A stretch of DNA of 44,436 nucleotides from Clostridia bacterium. GTDB taxonomy: Bacteria; Bacillota; Clostridia; Oscillospirales; CAG-272. The position numbers were made by a program, and so were the translations under genes. This document shows, in pieces, positions 1 through 6,860 of the stretch (positions are counted from its first letter, which is position 1; each line of letters starts with the position of its first letter). The stretch covers positions 1-44,436 of the forward strand of contig JAFQEG010000001.1 of assembly GCA_017399145.1 (NCBI GenBank). Reading direction: 5' to 3'. Under the pieces are notes generated by a model. It was given only the letters and a program-made list of their open reading frames with translations, was not told where the DNA came from and ran no database searches.

Positions 1-52
1 CCTCCTTCAATTCCTTTGTATAATTCCTGAATTTTTGTCCTTTTTTAGCCAT
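1..52 (-). CDS. Transposase OrfA-like protein, N-terminal fragment
   Basis: Only the first 17 codons are present, giving MAKKGQKFRNYTKELKE before the frame runs off the left edge. The start is an ATG at 50-52 with an excellent ribosome site, AGGAGGT, at 61-67. The lysine-rich start followed by an F-x-x-Y-T-x-E-x-K pattern resembles the beginning of the helix-turn-helix OrfA proteins of IS3-family elements, which bind the element ends and are usually joined to OrfB by programmed frameshifting. The resemblance rests on very few residues, and another small DNA-binding protein is possible. Confidence 0.5.
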   Translation of the reverse strand, partial: MAKKGQKFRNYTKELKE

Positions 53-60
53 AATTAAAA

Positions 61-91
61 ACCTCCTATGGCTTTATTATACCATAAGAGG
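61..91 (-). promoter_or_regulatory. IS promoter inside a ribosome-site-sequestering hairpin
   Basis: On the minus strand the arm CCTCTTATGG (82-91) pairs with CCATAGGAGG (62-71), a 9 of 10 match that includes the AGGAGG ribosome site. The loop contains a perfect -10 box, TATAAT (76-81). A transcript started at this promoter would begin near 69 and lack the first arm. A transcript entering from outside the element would contain both arms and hide the ribosome site. This matches the known way in which several insertion sequences block expression from impinging transcription. Confidence 0.55.
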
Positions 92-166
92 TTTTATTCT
101 GCTTTTTATTTTTTTGTGAACTATTTGGGGTTCACTTCAAACGAAGTCCTTTTGTTTTTTAACAAG

Positions 167-246
167 GGTAGCAAGGGTCAACTGTTGAACATGGGCAAAA
201 GCCCCCGCAACCTACGTCCAAATCGTCTTCTGACAGCAATGCTACC
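167..246 (-). ncRNA. Candidate small structured RNA of about 80 nt, unknown family
   Basis: The promoter at 253-280 predicts a start at about 246. The first seven nucleotides of such a transcript, GGTAGCA, are exactly complementary to TGCTACC ending at 167, so the RNA is closed on itself. Inside, GTCA can pair with TGAC, GTTG with CAAC, and GGGC-TTTT-GCCC forms a hairpin, giving one long interrupted rod. There is no good reading frame with a ribosome site. I could not match it to SRP RNA (no GGAAGGAAGCAG motif), tmRNA, RNase P RNA, 6S RNA or tRNA. No strong U-tract follows; a weak hairpin lies at 136-150 next to the IS end, so the 3' end may have been altered by the insertion. Confidence 0.55.
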
Positions 247-252
247 ACCCAT

Positions 253-280
253 ATTATACCAACAAAAATGCAAATGTCAA
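253..280 (-). promoter_or_regulatory. Consensus sigma-A promoter for the small RNA
   Basis: The minus strand carries TTGACA (275-280), a 16-bp spacer and TATAAT (253-258). Both hexamers are perfect, which is the strongest promoter match in the left part of the window. It sits just after the stop codon of the 102-residue gene and points away from it, with no protein start downstream before the IS. Confidence 0.8.
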
Positions 281-293
281 GCCTTTTTGTTGC

Positions 294-602
294 CTAGTAT
301 CCGTTTTTCTTATTTGCCTCGGAGATTTCTCTTACCCTTTCTAGGTAAGCTTCCTTGTCCTCAATCTCTCTTTTAAGCTTTTCAACCATGCTTGTAAAGT
401 CCTTGCTTGCAAAGGAAGGGGCTGTGGTATAGGCTTGGTGTACCTTTTCCATTGTTTCTATATATTTATCAACCTCTAGTCTAAAGGAGGTTGCGCCAAA
501 CCAAAAGCGACCGTCCTTAAGGGCGCTAGCTAGTCGCTTTACTCGCATAATTCTTTCGTAGTATTCCTTATAAATTTCCTTATATTGAGATAAAGTAATC
601 AT
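294..602 (-). CDS. Small charged alpha-helical protein, unknown function
   Basis: I do not recognise this 102-residue protein. It is rich in Lys, Glu and Tyr and appears almost wholly helical, with a likely coiled coil over roughly residues 65-98 (MVEKLKREIEDKEAYLERV). It has no signal peptide, membrane segment or Cys cluster. The ATG at 600-602 follows a good purine-rich ribosome site (AAAGGGGGG), and a promoter with TTGAAA-17-TAAAAT lies at 636-664, so it is probably a real gene. It is transcribed divergently from lexA, with a shared palindrome between the two promoters, so it may respond to DNA damage. That is inference from position only. Confidence 0.7.
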   Translation of the reverse strand: MITLSQYKEIYKEYYERIMRVKRLASALKDGRFWFGATSFRLEVDKYIETMEKVHQAYTTAPSFASKDFTSMVEKLKREIEDKEAYLERVREISEANKKNGY

Positions 603-635
603 TTTATTCCCCCCTTTAGAAAATAGCCTTAATTT

Positions 636-664
636 ATTTTAGCATTTCCTTTAGTTATTTTCAA
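636..664 (-). promoter_or_regulatory. Promoter for the 102-residue gene
   Basis: The minus strand shows TTGAAA (659-664), a 17-bp spacer and TAAAAT (636-641). The start would lie near 629, giving a leader of about 27 nt that includes the ribosome site. Confidence 0.6.
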
Positions 665-686
665 GTATTTTTATATTTAAGACCAT

Positions 687-708
687 GCTGTACTCATTTT
701 AGTACAGC
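687..708. promoter_or_regulatory. Palindrome between divergent promoters, possible operator
   Basis: GCTGTAC (687-693) and GTACAGC (702-708) form a perfect inverted repeat with an 8-bp centre. It lies between the divergent promoters of the 102-residue gene and lexA, about 24 bp upstream of each -35 region. It is not followed by a T-run typical of a terminator on either strand, so a repressor or activator site is more likely. The binding protein is unknown. Confidence 0.45.
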
Positions 709-731
709 TAAAAAAATCTATAATTTTCCTA

Positions 732-760
732 TTGACAAGGCTTTTTTATGGTGCTATAAT
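732..760 (+). promoter_or_regulatory. lexA operon promoter
   Basis: TTGACA (732-737), a 17-bp spacer and TATAAT (755-760) match the sigma-A consensus perfectly. The predicted start near 767 falls inside the palindrome at 765-779. Confidence 0.85.
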
Positions 761-764
761 GAAT

Positions 765-779
765 GGGACAGAGTGTCCC
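765..779. promoter_or_regulatory. Likely LexA self-operator
   Basis: GGGACA-GAG-TGTCCC is a perfect 15-bp inverted repeat starting 4 bp after the -10 box and spanning the predicted transcription start, the right place to block the promoter. LexA proteins generally repress their own genes. This sequence differs from the Bacillus SOS box (CGAACN4GTTYG), which fits the diverged recognition helix of the adjacent repressor. Binding is inferred. Confidence 0.6.
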
Positions 780-809
780 AAAATTGCATTATGAAAAGGA
801 GAATATATT

Positions 810-1409
810 ATGGCAAGCATAAAGGCAGACGTTATTATCGCGATTAAAAGGTGTATCGAAAATTACTTTGACACATACAACTTTTCCCCATCCGTGCGTG
901 AGATTTCAAGCACTACCGGAATTAGCAAAAGCACAGTACAAAGATATCTTGATGCTATGGAATGCGCAGGAATTGTAACCCGTGGTGAGTTAGGGCTTGA
1001 AACCCTTTACATTTCAAAAACTGAAAGAGATATGGTGCCTGTGGCAAAAATCGGTACTATTCCTTGTGGTCCCCTTGACGACCGAGAGGAATATATTGAC
1101 GGTTACGTAAAATTGCCAAGGTCCTTTGTTGGCAACGGTACCTTCTTTATTCTTACCGCCGACGGTGACTCAATGGTAAACGCAGGTATAGACGACGGCG
1201 ATATGGTTATTATCAAAAAGCAGGACTATGCGAAAAAGGGCGACATTGTAGTTGCACTTGCCGACGGACAAAGCACACTTAAAAGATACTTCCCCGAGCC
1301 TGAAAATAAAAGATTTAGACTTCACCCTGAAAATCCTGAAATGGAAGACATTTACGTTTCTAACTGTCTTGTACAGGGTGTTGCAACTAAGGTAATAAAA
1401 ACGTTATAA
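810..1409 (+). CDS. lexA: LexA/UmuD-like SOS repressor with autoprotease domain
   Basis: This 199-residue protein is a transcriptional repressor of the SOS response. Residues 1-65 form a winged helix-turn-helix (VREISSTTGISKSTVQRYL). Residues 75-199 form the S24 self-cleaving domain: the cleavage site is Cys86-Gly87 (IGTIPCGPL), the nucleophile is Ser121 in DGDSM, and the general base is Lys158 in STLKRY. LexA normally cleaves at Ala-Gly; Cys-Gly is the bond found in UmuD. The start ATG follows AAAAGGAG with good spacing. The gene leads an operon with a small protein and a Y-family polymerase, and is preceded by a perfect promoter with an overlapping palindrome. It could be a secondary, cassette-specific LexA rather than the genome-wide one. 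Confidence 0.9.
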   Translation: MASIKADVIIAIKRCIENYFDTYNFSPSVREISSTTGISKSTVQRYLDAMECAGIVTRGELGLETLYISKTERDMVPVAKIGTIPCGPLDDREEYIDGYVKLPRSFVGNGTFFILTADGDSMVNAGIDDGDMVIIKKQDYAKKGDIVVALADGQSTLKRYFPEPENKRFRLHPENPEMEDIYVSNCLVQGVATKVIKTL

Positions 1410-1669
1410 TGGAGTACATACGAGTACCACTTTCAATTGAGGCGCAGTTTTTGACTAATGGGTCAGTTAGACCCAAAAGGATTATTTTACAGGAAGAAAG
1501 CTTTGAAATTACAAGGGTTATTAAGACAAGACGGAAAAACCCTTTAGTTGTCCCTGCTATTGCCCCAATTGAATATACGGTGCTTGTTGAGGGATACGAG
1601 AAGAAAATATATTTCGAAAGGGATACAAATAGCTGGTTTTCAGTAAAGAAAATCGCCAAAAACAACTAA
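1409..1669 (+). CDS. Small protein coupled between lexA and Y-family polymerase
   Basis: The 86-residue protein has no signal or membrane segment and looks like a small beta-rich domain: PKRIILQEESFEITRVIK, then IEYTVLVEGYEKKIYF, ending DTNSWFSVKKI. Its ATG overlaps the lexA stop codon by one base, so its translation is coupled to lexA. The order lexA, small protein, polymerase parallels other bacteria in which a small partner is encoded next to a mutagenic polymerase. The strand-turn-strand pattern recalls the DUF6504 proteins found beside actinobacterial polymerases, but that is a weak visual impression. A role as an accessory or regulator of the polymerase is inference. Confidence 0.75.
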   Translation: MEYIRVPLSIEAQFLTNGSVRPKRIILQEESFEITRVIKTRRKNPLVVPAIAPIEYTVLVEGYEKKIYFERDTNSWFSVKKIAKNN

Positions 1670-1686
1670 TTTTGTGGGGGGAGTGT

Positions 1687-2988
1687 ATGGAAAAGCAAAA
1701 GCCTCGTGCCATTTTACATAGTGATGCCAACTGCTTTTACGCCTCCTGTGAAATGGTTTTAAACCCAAGCCTACGAAACAAGCCTGTGGCTGTTTGTGGG
1801 TCCCAAGAGGACAGGCACGGAATTGTACTTGCAAAATCCGAGCTTGCAAAAAAATGTGGAATTACAACGGGAATGACTAATCGTGAGGCACTTTCCCGTT
1901 GCCCAAATCTTGTAATAGTACCACCTAGGTTTGAATACTACTCTAAATTTTCCAAGCTACTCCACGAAATTTACGGTCGTTACACCGACCTTATCGAGCC
2001 CTTTGGACTCGACGAGTGTTGGCTTGACGTTACCGACTCAATAAAATCACCTATGGAGATTGCCGAGGAGATAAGACAAGCCGTCAAGGACGAGTTAGGC
2101 TTAACCGTTAGCATAGGTGTTTCCTTTAACAAGGCATTTGCAAAGCTTGGTAGCGATATGAAAAAGCCTGATGCCATTACCGAAATCACCCCCGAAAATT
2201 TCAGGGTCAAGGTGTGGCCCTTGCCCTGCTCCGATTTGCTTTATTGTGGCAGAGCAACCTCTGCAAAGCTAGAGGCGTGCAATATAACTACAATAGGCAA
2301 GCTTGCAATGCTACCCCGAGATATAATTGAAAGTAAGCTAGGCAAAAATGGTGGTATGCTATGGGATTTTGCAAACGGACTTGATAATTCCCCCGTTGCC
2401 CATAAGGATAGACGAGTACCTCCCAAATCCATAAGTCACGGAATTACCTGTGTTGAAAACCTTGTAAATTATGAAGAGGTTGAAAAGGTAATTATAAAGC
2501 TAAGTCAAGACGTTGGCTATAAGCTAAGGCAAGAAAAAATGTGTGCAAGAGGTGTTTCCTTGTCTGTTAAGGACGAAAAGCTAAACTACTTTTCCTTTCA
2601 AGAAAGGCTTGAAAAGGAGGTACAAGACGAAAGCCGAATTGCCAAGGCTGTGTGCGAGCTTTTTAAGAAAAGCTATCGGTGGTTTTTCAACGTACGTGCA
2701 ATAACCGTGGGGGCAATTTCACTAGTCCCCGAGGGTGATGCTATTCAAATTGATATTTTCAACGATTATAGCAAGGACGAAAAACGCAAAAAGCTTTTTG
2801 CCACAATCGACCAAATAAACGACACCTACGGAAAGAGGTCAATTCAGCCGGCAACTGTCCTTGACGAAAAGAAAATGCCACAACCAAAATCCACTCACTC
2901 ACCGGAAAACGAATTTGATAATCCTATAAGTGATATCGAGGTTAAGCTTCCCGGTATGTTTTACCGTGGGGAAAAGGATAAAAAGTAA
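1687..2988 (+). CDS. dinB: Y-family DNA polymerase (DinB/UvrX type)
   Basis: This is a translesion DNA polymerase of 433 residues. The palm motifs are intact: HSDANCFYASCE with metal-binding Asp13, and FGLDECWLDVT with Asp109 and Glu110. A helix-hairpin-helix/thumb region (CGRATSAKLEACNITTIGKLA) and a little-finger domain follow. The C-terminal tail is extended and ends near EVKLPGMFYRG, which could be a sliding-clamp-binding motif. The frame is open upstream to a TTG at 1672, but the ATG at 1687 is preferred because the only purine-rich ribosome site (GGGGGGAG, 1676-1683) lies between them. It is the third gene of the lexA operon, so it should be induced by DNA damage. Family identity is clear; the Pol IV versus UvrX sub-type is not settled. 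Confidence 0.92.
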   Translation: MEKQKPRAILHSDANCFYASCEMVLNPSLRNKPVAVCGSQEDRHGIVLAKSELAKKCGITTGMTNREALSRCPNLVIVPPRFEYYSKFSKLLHEIYGRYTDLIEPFGLDECWLDVTDSIKSPMEIAEEIRQAVKDELGLTVSIGVSFNKAFAKLGSDMKKPDAITEITPENFRVKVWPLPCSDLLYCGRATSAKLEACNITTIGKLAMLPRDIIESKLGKNGGMLWDFANGLDNSPVAHKDRRVPPKSISHGITCVENLVNYEEVEKVIIKLSQDVGYKLRQEKMCARGVSLSVKDEKLNYFSFQERLEKEVQDESRIAKAVCELFKKSYRWFFNVRAITVGAISLVPEGDAIQIDIFNDYSKDEKRKKLFATIDQINDTYGKRSIQPATVLDEKKMPQPKSTHSPENEFDNPISDIEVKLPGMFYRGEKDKK

Positions 2989-3026
2989 CCACACTAAAAC
3001 GTAACAACTGGTACATTGGAGTTAAT

Positions 3027-3707
3027 ATGGAAATAAAGCCAATAGGTTATTTAAAAACTCAATTTCCAACTAAGTTTGGAATACCAAGGCAAAGTGGCGC
3101 AGTTGCGTCAAGCAGAGCCACCTTAATTTTTGAAGAGGAATATCGCTCAAGGGAAGCACTTCGTGGACTTGAGGAATATTCCCACGTTTGGGTGATTTGG
3201 GGATTTTCCCAAGCTAAGTATGAAAAATTCTCCCCTACCGTGCGTCCACCTAGGCTAGGTGGCAATTTGCGTATGGGAGTTTTTGCAACCCGCTCACCCT
3301 TTAGACCAAATAGCTTAGGACTATCCGTTTTAAAGCTTGAAAAAATTGAAAAAACCGAGAAATACGGACACGTTATCCACCTTTTAGGTGCAGATATGCT
3401 AGACGGCACTCCCGTTTACGACCTAAAGCCCTATCTTCCGTCCTTTGACAAAATCGACTGTGCCATAGGTGGCTTTAGTGAAAAGCTTGATGACTATATA
3501 CTAGAGGTTGTAATTCCTACCGAATGCGAAAAAATCCTTAGTGAAAATTCCCTTGCTTGTCTTAAGGGTGCACTTGCACAGGACCCTCGTCCCTCTTATA
3601 TCGAGGACGAAAACAGAGTTTTCGGCTTTCCCTTCGAGGATTACGAGGTAAAATTCAAGGTTGAGGGAAAAATTTTGACAGTTATATCAATAGAAAAACA
3701 GATTTAA
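3027..3707 (+). CDS. trmO: tRNA (N6-threonylcarbamoyl-A37)-N6-methyltransferase TrmO
   Basis: This 226-residue protein belongs to the TsaA/YaeB (TrmO) family, which uses S-adenosylmethionine to methylate t6A at position 37 of certain tRNAs. The family hallmarks are present: IGYLKTQFPTKFGIPRQ at the N-terminus, HVWVIWGF, VFATRSPFRPNSLGLSV and LDGTPVYDLKPYLP. The length is typical of the family. The start follows a GGAG ribosome site, and the gene begins 38 bp after the polymerase stop with no terminator between, so it probably rides on the SOS operon. A strong hairpin with a T-run follows. The coupling of a tRNA-modification gene to SOS genes may be accidental. Confidence 0.92.
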   Translation: MEIKPIGYLKTQFPTKFGIPRQSGAVASSRATLIFEEEYRSREALRGLEEYSHVWVIWGFSQAKYEKFSPTVRPPRLGGNLRMGVFATRSPFRPNSLGLSVLKLEKIEKTEKYGHVIHLLGADMLDGTPVYDLKPYLPSFDKIDCAIGGFSEKLDDYILEVVIPTECEKILSENSLACLKGALAQDPRPSYIEDENRVFGFPFEDYEVKFKVEGKILTVISIEKQI

Positions 3708-3726
3708 AATAGCTAGTGTAGATTGA

Positions 3727-3765
3727 AAAAACTCTCGTGTGTACAAACACCGGGAGTTTTATTTT
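3727..3765 (+). terminator. Terminator after trmO
   Basis: AAAACTC...GAGTTTT arms, with further pairing of CG and GTGT against ACAC and CG, close a hairpin followed by a T-rich run (TTTTATTTT). It ends the lexA-dinB-trmO transcript. Confidence 0.75.
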
Positions 3766-3934
3766 GATTGGAAATGCTCCGCTAAGTCCCCTGTGTGTAC
3801 AAACCCCGAGAACTAGTGGTTGATTACAAATCACCACTACACTTGCGTGTTTTTCAATTATTTCACACTATTCCCCCACTATTATGATAATTATTTTAAT
3901 ATTTTTGCATATTATTCACCACTACGCAAGCAAA
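3766..3934. other. Intergenic spacer with a degenerate copy of the terminator and a second hairpin
   Basis: No gene is seen. The segment GTGTGTACAAACCCCGAGA (3793-3811) repeats part of the trmO terminator (GTGTGTACAAACACCGGGA, 3737-3755), suggesting local duplication and decay. AGTGGT-TGATT and AATCA-CCACT around 3814-3838 form another stem. The rest is AT-rich. Confidence 0.5.
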
Positions 3935-3964
3935 AACACCCTAAGAAAAATCTTAGGGTGTTTT
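3935..3964. terminator. Bidirectional terminator
   Basis: AACACCCTAAGA (3935-3946) and TCTTAGGGTGTT (3951-3962) form a perfect 12-bp stem with an AAAA loop, flanked by A and T runs. It can terminate the opp operon on the minus strand and read-through from trmO on the plus strand. Confidence 0.88.
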
Positions 3965-3979
3965 ATTTATGCTTAAATT

Positions 3980-4267
3980 TTAACCTGCAAAGTTGAAGAA
4001 TAGCCAAGCAACAAGGAAGGCTACGCAAAGGATACCAATTGTCACAAGCATTGGAAGAAACATCATTTTTACTGCCGACCAATAGGTTTTCCAGTGGTCC
4101 TTGTAGGTTGATTTCCTGCCTCTTGTGTTGCCTAGATAATCAGGGACTTGTCCTTGGTTATTATTCTTAGGCTTACGTAAGCCTGTTACGTTTGACATAT
4201 CGGCAATTGTCCTGCCGTCGTCAATATAGACAACCTTCTCCTTCTTTTTCTTTTCCTTTTTACTCAT
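3980..4267 (-). CDS. Small tail-anchored membrane protein, last gene of the opp operon
   Basis: The 95-residue protein starts with a very basic Lys-rich stretch, followed by VVYIDDGRTIADMSNVTG, a soluble linker and one C-terminal membrane segment (residues about 68-92, MMFLPMLVTIGILCVAFLVAW). From memory, proteins with the VDDGRTIADM pattern and this tail are common in Clostridia and uncharacterised. It starts 13 bp after the oppF stop and precedes the operon terminator, so it is probably co-transcribed with the transporter. A role in the transporter is unproven. The N-terminus is predicted to be cytoplasmic. Confidence 0.8.
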   Translation of the reverse strand: MSKKEKKKKEKVVYIDDGRTIADMSNVTGLRKPKNNNQGQVPDYLGNTRGRKSTYKDHWKTYWSAVKMMFLPMLVTIGILCVAFLVAWLFFNFAG

Positions 4268-4280
4268 TTTCTTCTCTTTC

Positions 4281-5489
4281 TTATTGGTTTTCTTCTTCCT
4301 TTAAATCAAGCAAGTGGCAAGCTGCAAAGTGTCCGTTTTCGTATTCCTTATACTCTGGGCAAACGTGCTTACAAATATCCATAGCCTTAGGGCAACGTGT
4401 ATGGAAGCGACAGCCCTTTGGTGGATTTGCAGGCGATGGAATATCACCCTCTAGGTGTACTCTTTCCATCTTTACGTCTGGGTTAGGGTTAGGAATTGCA
4501 GAAAACAAAGCCTTTGTATATGGGTGAAGTGGGTTTGAGAAAATATCGTCCTTACCACCAAATTCAACCATTGTACCAAGGTACATAACACCGATCTTAT
4601 CGGAAATGTACTTAACAACGGACAAATCGTGGGAAATGAACAAATATGTAAGTCCCATATTCTTCTGTAAGTCCTTAAGTAGATTGATAATCTGTGCTTG
4701 AATAGATACGTCGAGGGCTGAAACAGGCTCGTCACATACTACAAGCTTAGGATTTACAGAAAGCGCTCTTGCAATACAAATTCTCTGTCTTTGACCACCT
4801 GAAAACTCGTGTGGGTATCTTTCATAATAGTAATCACGAAGTCCACACTTATCCATTAAGTCTAAAACGTAGCTCTTAATTTGTGCCTTCGGTACAATCT
4901 TGTGCACCTCAACAGGCTCGGACAAGATACCACCTACTGTGCTTCTTGGTGGAAGTGAGGAGTATGGGTCTTGGAAAATTATTTGCATTTGCTTTCTAAT
5001 TTCCCTCATATCCTTTGACTTATAGTTAGTGATATCCTTGCCGTCAAATATAACCTGACCACCACTTGATGGATAAAGCTTCAAAATAGTTCTACCCATT
5101 GTGGTTTTACCACAACCACTTTCACCAACTATACCAAGAGTTTCACCTGGGTATAGCTTAAATGAAACGTCGTCAACGGCGATAAGCTCGCTTAAAACCT
5201 TACCTGTAAGTGACTTTTTAAGTGGGAATGCCTTTCTTAGGTGACGCACCTCTAAAAGTGCCTTTTCATCAAAGGGCTTTAGCATATCAGAAGCCTTTTG
5301 CTCTGCCTTTCTTTGTGCGTAAATCTCGGCAAGTGCTTGATATGGGTCTGTATTTTCAACCACAGGTGATGGTTGATCCTCTGTCACTTGGTTTTCAACA
5401 GCTTGATTTTCAGCTATATCGCCCTTTGTTGGCTTTACTTGATTTTCTAAAGGAGCTTGCTCGTTTTCAATTTTTTCTAAATCAGCCAT
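4281..5489 (-). CDS. oppF: Oligopeptide ABC transporter ATP-binding protein OppF
   Basis: This is the second ATPase of the Opp importer (402 residues). The ATPase begins near residue 78 and carries Walker A GESGCGKT (122-129), the Q-loop at Gln173, signature FSGGQ (229-233), Walker B VVCDE (250-254) and the switch His287. The C-terminal Cys-rich segment [21 protein letters not shown] is the zinc or Fe-S-type tail usual in Opp/Dpp ATPases. The first 75 residues are a Gln/Glu-rich extension absent from most OppF proteins. The start overlaps the oppD stop by 8 bp and uses an AAGGAGGAG ribosome site. It should pair with OppD on the cytoplasmic face of OppBC. Confidence 0.95.
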   Translation of the reverse strand: MADLEKIENEQAPLENQVKPTKGDIAENQAVENQVTEDQPSPVVENTDPYQALAEIYAQRKAEQKASDMLKPFDEKALLEVRHLRKAFPLKKSLTGKVLSELIAVDDVSFKLYPGETLGIVGESGCGKTTMGRTILKLYPSSGGQVIFDGKDITNYKSKDMREIRKQMQIIFQDPYSSLPPRSTVGGILSEPVEVHKIVPKAQIKSYVLDLMDKCGLRDYYYERYPHEFSGGQRQRICIARALSVNPKLVVCDEPVSALDVSIQAQIINLLKDLQKNMGLTYLFISHDLSVVKYISDKIGVMYLGTMVEFGGKDDIFSNPLHPYTKALFSAIPNPNPDVKMERVHLEGDIPSPANPPKGCRFHTRCPKAMDICKHVCPEYKEYENGHFAACHLLDLKEEENQ

Positions 5490-6858
5490 TTTGCTCCTCC
5501 TTCTTGTCCGCGTAGAGATGGCAAGCCACGTAGTGAGTTGGGCTTACCTGTACCATGCAAGGATAGTCACCATTACATTTATCAATACACTTAGAGCATC
5601 TTTCCTTAAAGTAGCAGAAGCTTGGCATATTGATTGGGTTTGGCACGTTACCTGGAATGTTGAAAAGCACGTCCTCGTTTGATTCAAGTGTAGGCTTAGA
5701 CCTTTGTAGTCCTATTGTATATGGGTGCATTGGGTTGTGGAAAATTTCGCCAACCGTACCCTTTTCAATTACTCGACCTGCGTACATAACAACCACGTAG
5801 TCAGCCATTTCTGCAATAATACCAAGGTCGTGGGTAATAAGCAAGATTGAGCCGTCGATTTTGGTCTTTAAATCACGCAATAGGTCAAGAATTTGCGCTT
5901 GAATTGTAACGTCAAGAGCAGTTGTAGGCTCGTCAGCGATAACAAGTCTAGGATTGCAAGCGAGCGCCATAGCAATCATAACTCTCTGACGCATACCACC
6001 TGATAGCTCGTGTGGGAATGCTCTATACACACGCTCAGGGGCTGCAATACCAACAAGGTTAAGCATTTCCATTGACTTAGCCTTAGCCATTTCCTTTGTT
6101 GCACCTGGTACGTGAATAAAGGTAACCTCGTCAAGCTGTTCGCCAATTGTGAAAATTGGGTTAAGCGAGGTCATTGGCTCTTGGAAAATCATTGAAATTT
6201 GCTTACCACGAATTCGGTGTATTTCGTTGATTGGCATTTTTGCAATATCGTAGGTCTTTTCCTCTGTTTCGTAAAGCAAAACGCCCTGGGCATCTGTTGC
6301 CTGTACAGGTACAAGCACACTCTTGCCCTCCTTATCAAGGACAAGCTCACCCTTTTTGTTTCTCTTTTCCGTCATTTTTACGTTGCCGTTTTCGTCATAC
6401 TCGTAAATTGGAATAGGCTTTCCCTGAGCATCCCTTTTGTAGTCGTTTGACTTAAAGCGAATGCTACCAGAGTAAATTTGACCCTGTGGTCCCTGTAAAA
6501 GACGCATAACTGACATACTAGTTACACTCTTTCCACAACCACTTTCACCAACGACACCAACAATTGAATTCTTTGGCACGTTGTAGGAAACACCATTTAC
6601 CGCCTTAACAACACCTTGGTCTGTAAAGAAATAGGTATGTAAATCCTCAATTTCCAAAATGTTATTTTCGTCCTTTAGCTCAGCTAAAAATTCAGACTCA
6701 GGTGCCTTACGGTATTTATATTTTTCAAGCTCGTTCATAACCTTGGCATTTTCCTTGGCTATTTTACGAATTTCCTTGCCTGAAAGGTAATTTGTAGTTT
6801 TTTCTTCCTTCTTAATAATAGAATTAACTAAAGAAAGAACCTTTTCCTTAAATGTCAT
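5482..6858 (-). CDS. oppD: Oligopeptide ABC transporter ATP-binding protein OppD with an insertion
   Basis: The 458-residue ATPase has Walker A GESGCGKS (104-111), Q-loop Gln226, signature LSGGM (285-289), Walker B LVIADE (305-310) and switch His343, followed by the Cys-containing Opp tail. It is about 120 residues longer than usual. There is a charged N-terminal extension of about 65 residues, and an insertion of roughly 60-70 residues (137-207, rich in Lys, Glu and Asp with repeated GKP/GNV/GKS turns) between the Walker A strand region and the Q-loop. The catalytic motifs are intact, so it should be active. The ribosome site GAGGAGG overlaps the end of oppC. Confidence 0.95.
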   Translation of the reverse strand: MTFKEKVLSLVNSIIKKEEKTTNYLSGKEIRKIAKENAKVMNELEKYKYRKAPESEFLAELKDENNILEIEDLHTYFFTDQGVVKAVNGVSYNVPKNSIVGVVGESGCGKSVTSMSVMRLLQGPQGQIYSGSIRFKSNDYKRDAQGKPIPIYEYDENGNVKMTEKRNKKGELVLDKEGKSVLVPVQATDAQGVLLYETEEKTYDIAKMPINEIHRIRGKQISMIFQEPMTSLNPIFTIGEQLDEVTFIHVPGATKEMAKAKSMEMLNLVGIAAPERVYRAFPHELSGGMRQRVMIAMALACNPRLVIADEPTTALDVTIQAQILDLLRDLKTKIDGSILLITHDLGIIAEMADYVVVMYAGRVIEKGTVGEIFHNPMHPYTIGLQRSKPTLESNEDVLFNIPGNVPNPINMPSFCYFKERCSKCIDKCNGDYPCMVQVSPTHYVACHLYADKKEEQNG

Positions 6859-6860
6859 AA

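Larger units (their letters stand above)
1..134 (-). mobile_element. End of an IS3-family-like insertion sequence (partial)
   Basis: This is the upstream end of an insertion sequence whose body lies left of the window. Read on the minus strand, the outer end at about 134 starts TGAACCCCAAATAGTTCAC, which has the TG start and the CCCAAAT-GTT pattern seen in IS150-type terminal repeats. It is followed by a -10 box, a ribosome site and the start of an OrfA-like reading frame. The family is inferred from the 17 visible residues and the end sequence. The other end and any target duplication are outside the window. Confidence 0.5.

Noticed and set aside
167-246. SRP RNA, tRNA or tmRNA identity for the small RNA
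   Set aside because: The conserved SRP tetraloop region, tRNA cloverleaf with TTCGA arm, and tmRNA ends are all absent.
68-376. Plus-strand 102-residue frame
   Set aside because: It crosses the IS end, the small RNA and the end of the minus-strand gene, and has no family resemblance.
1672-1686. TTG start for the Y-family polymerase
   Set aside because: The ribosome site GGGGGGAG lies between it and the ATG at 1687, and family members begin near the latter.
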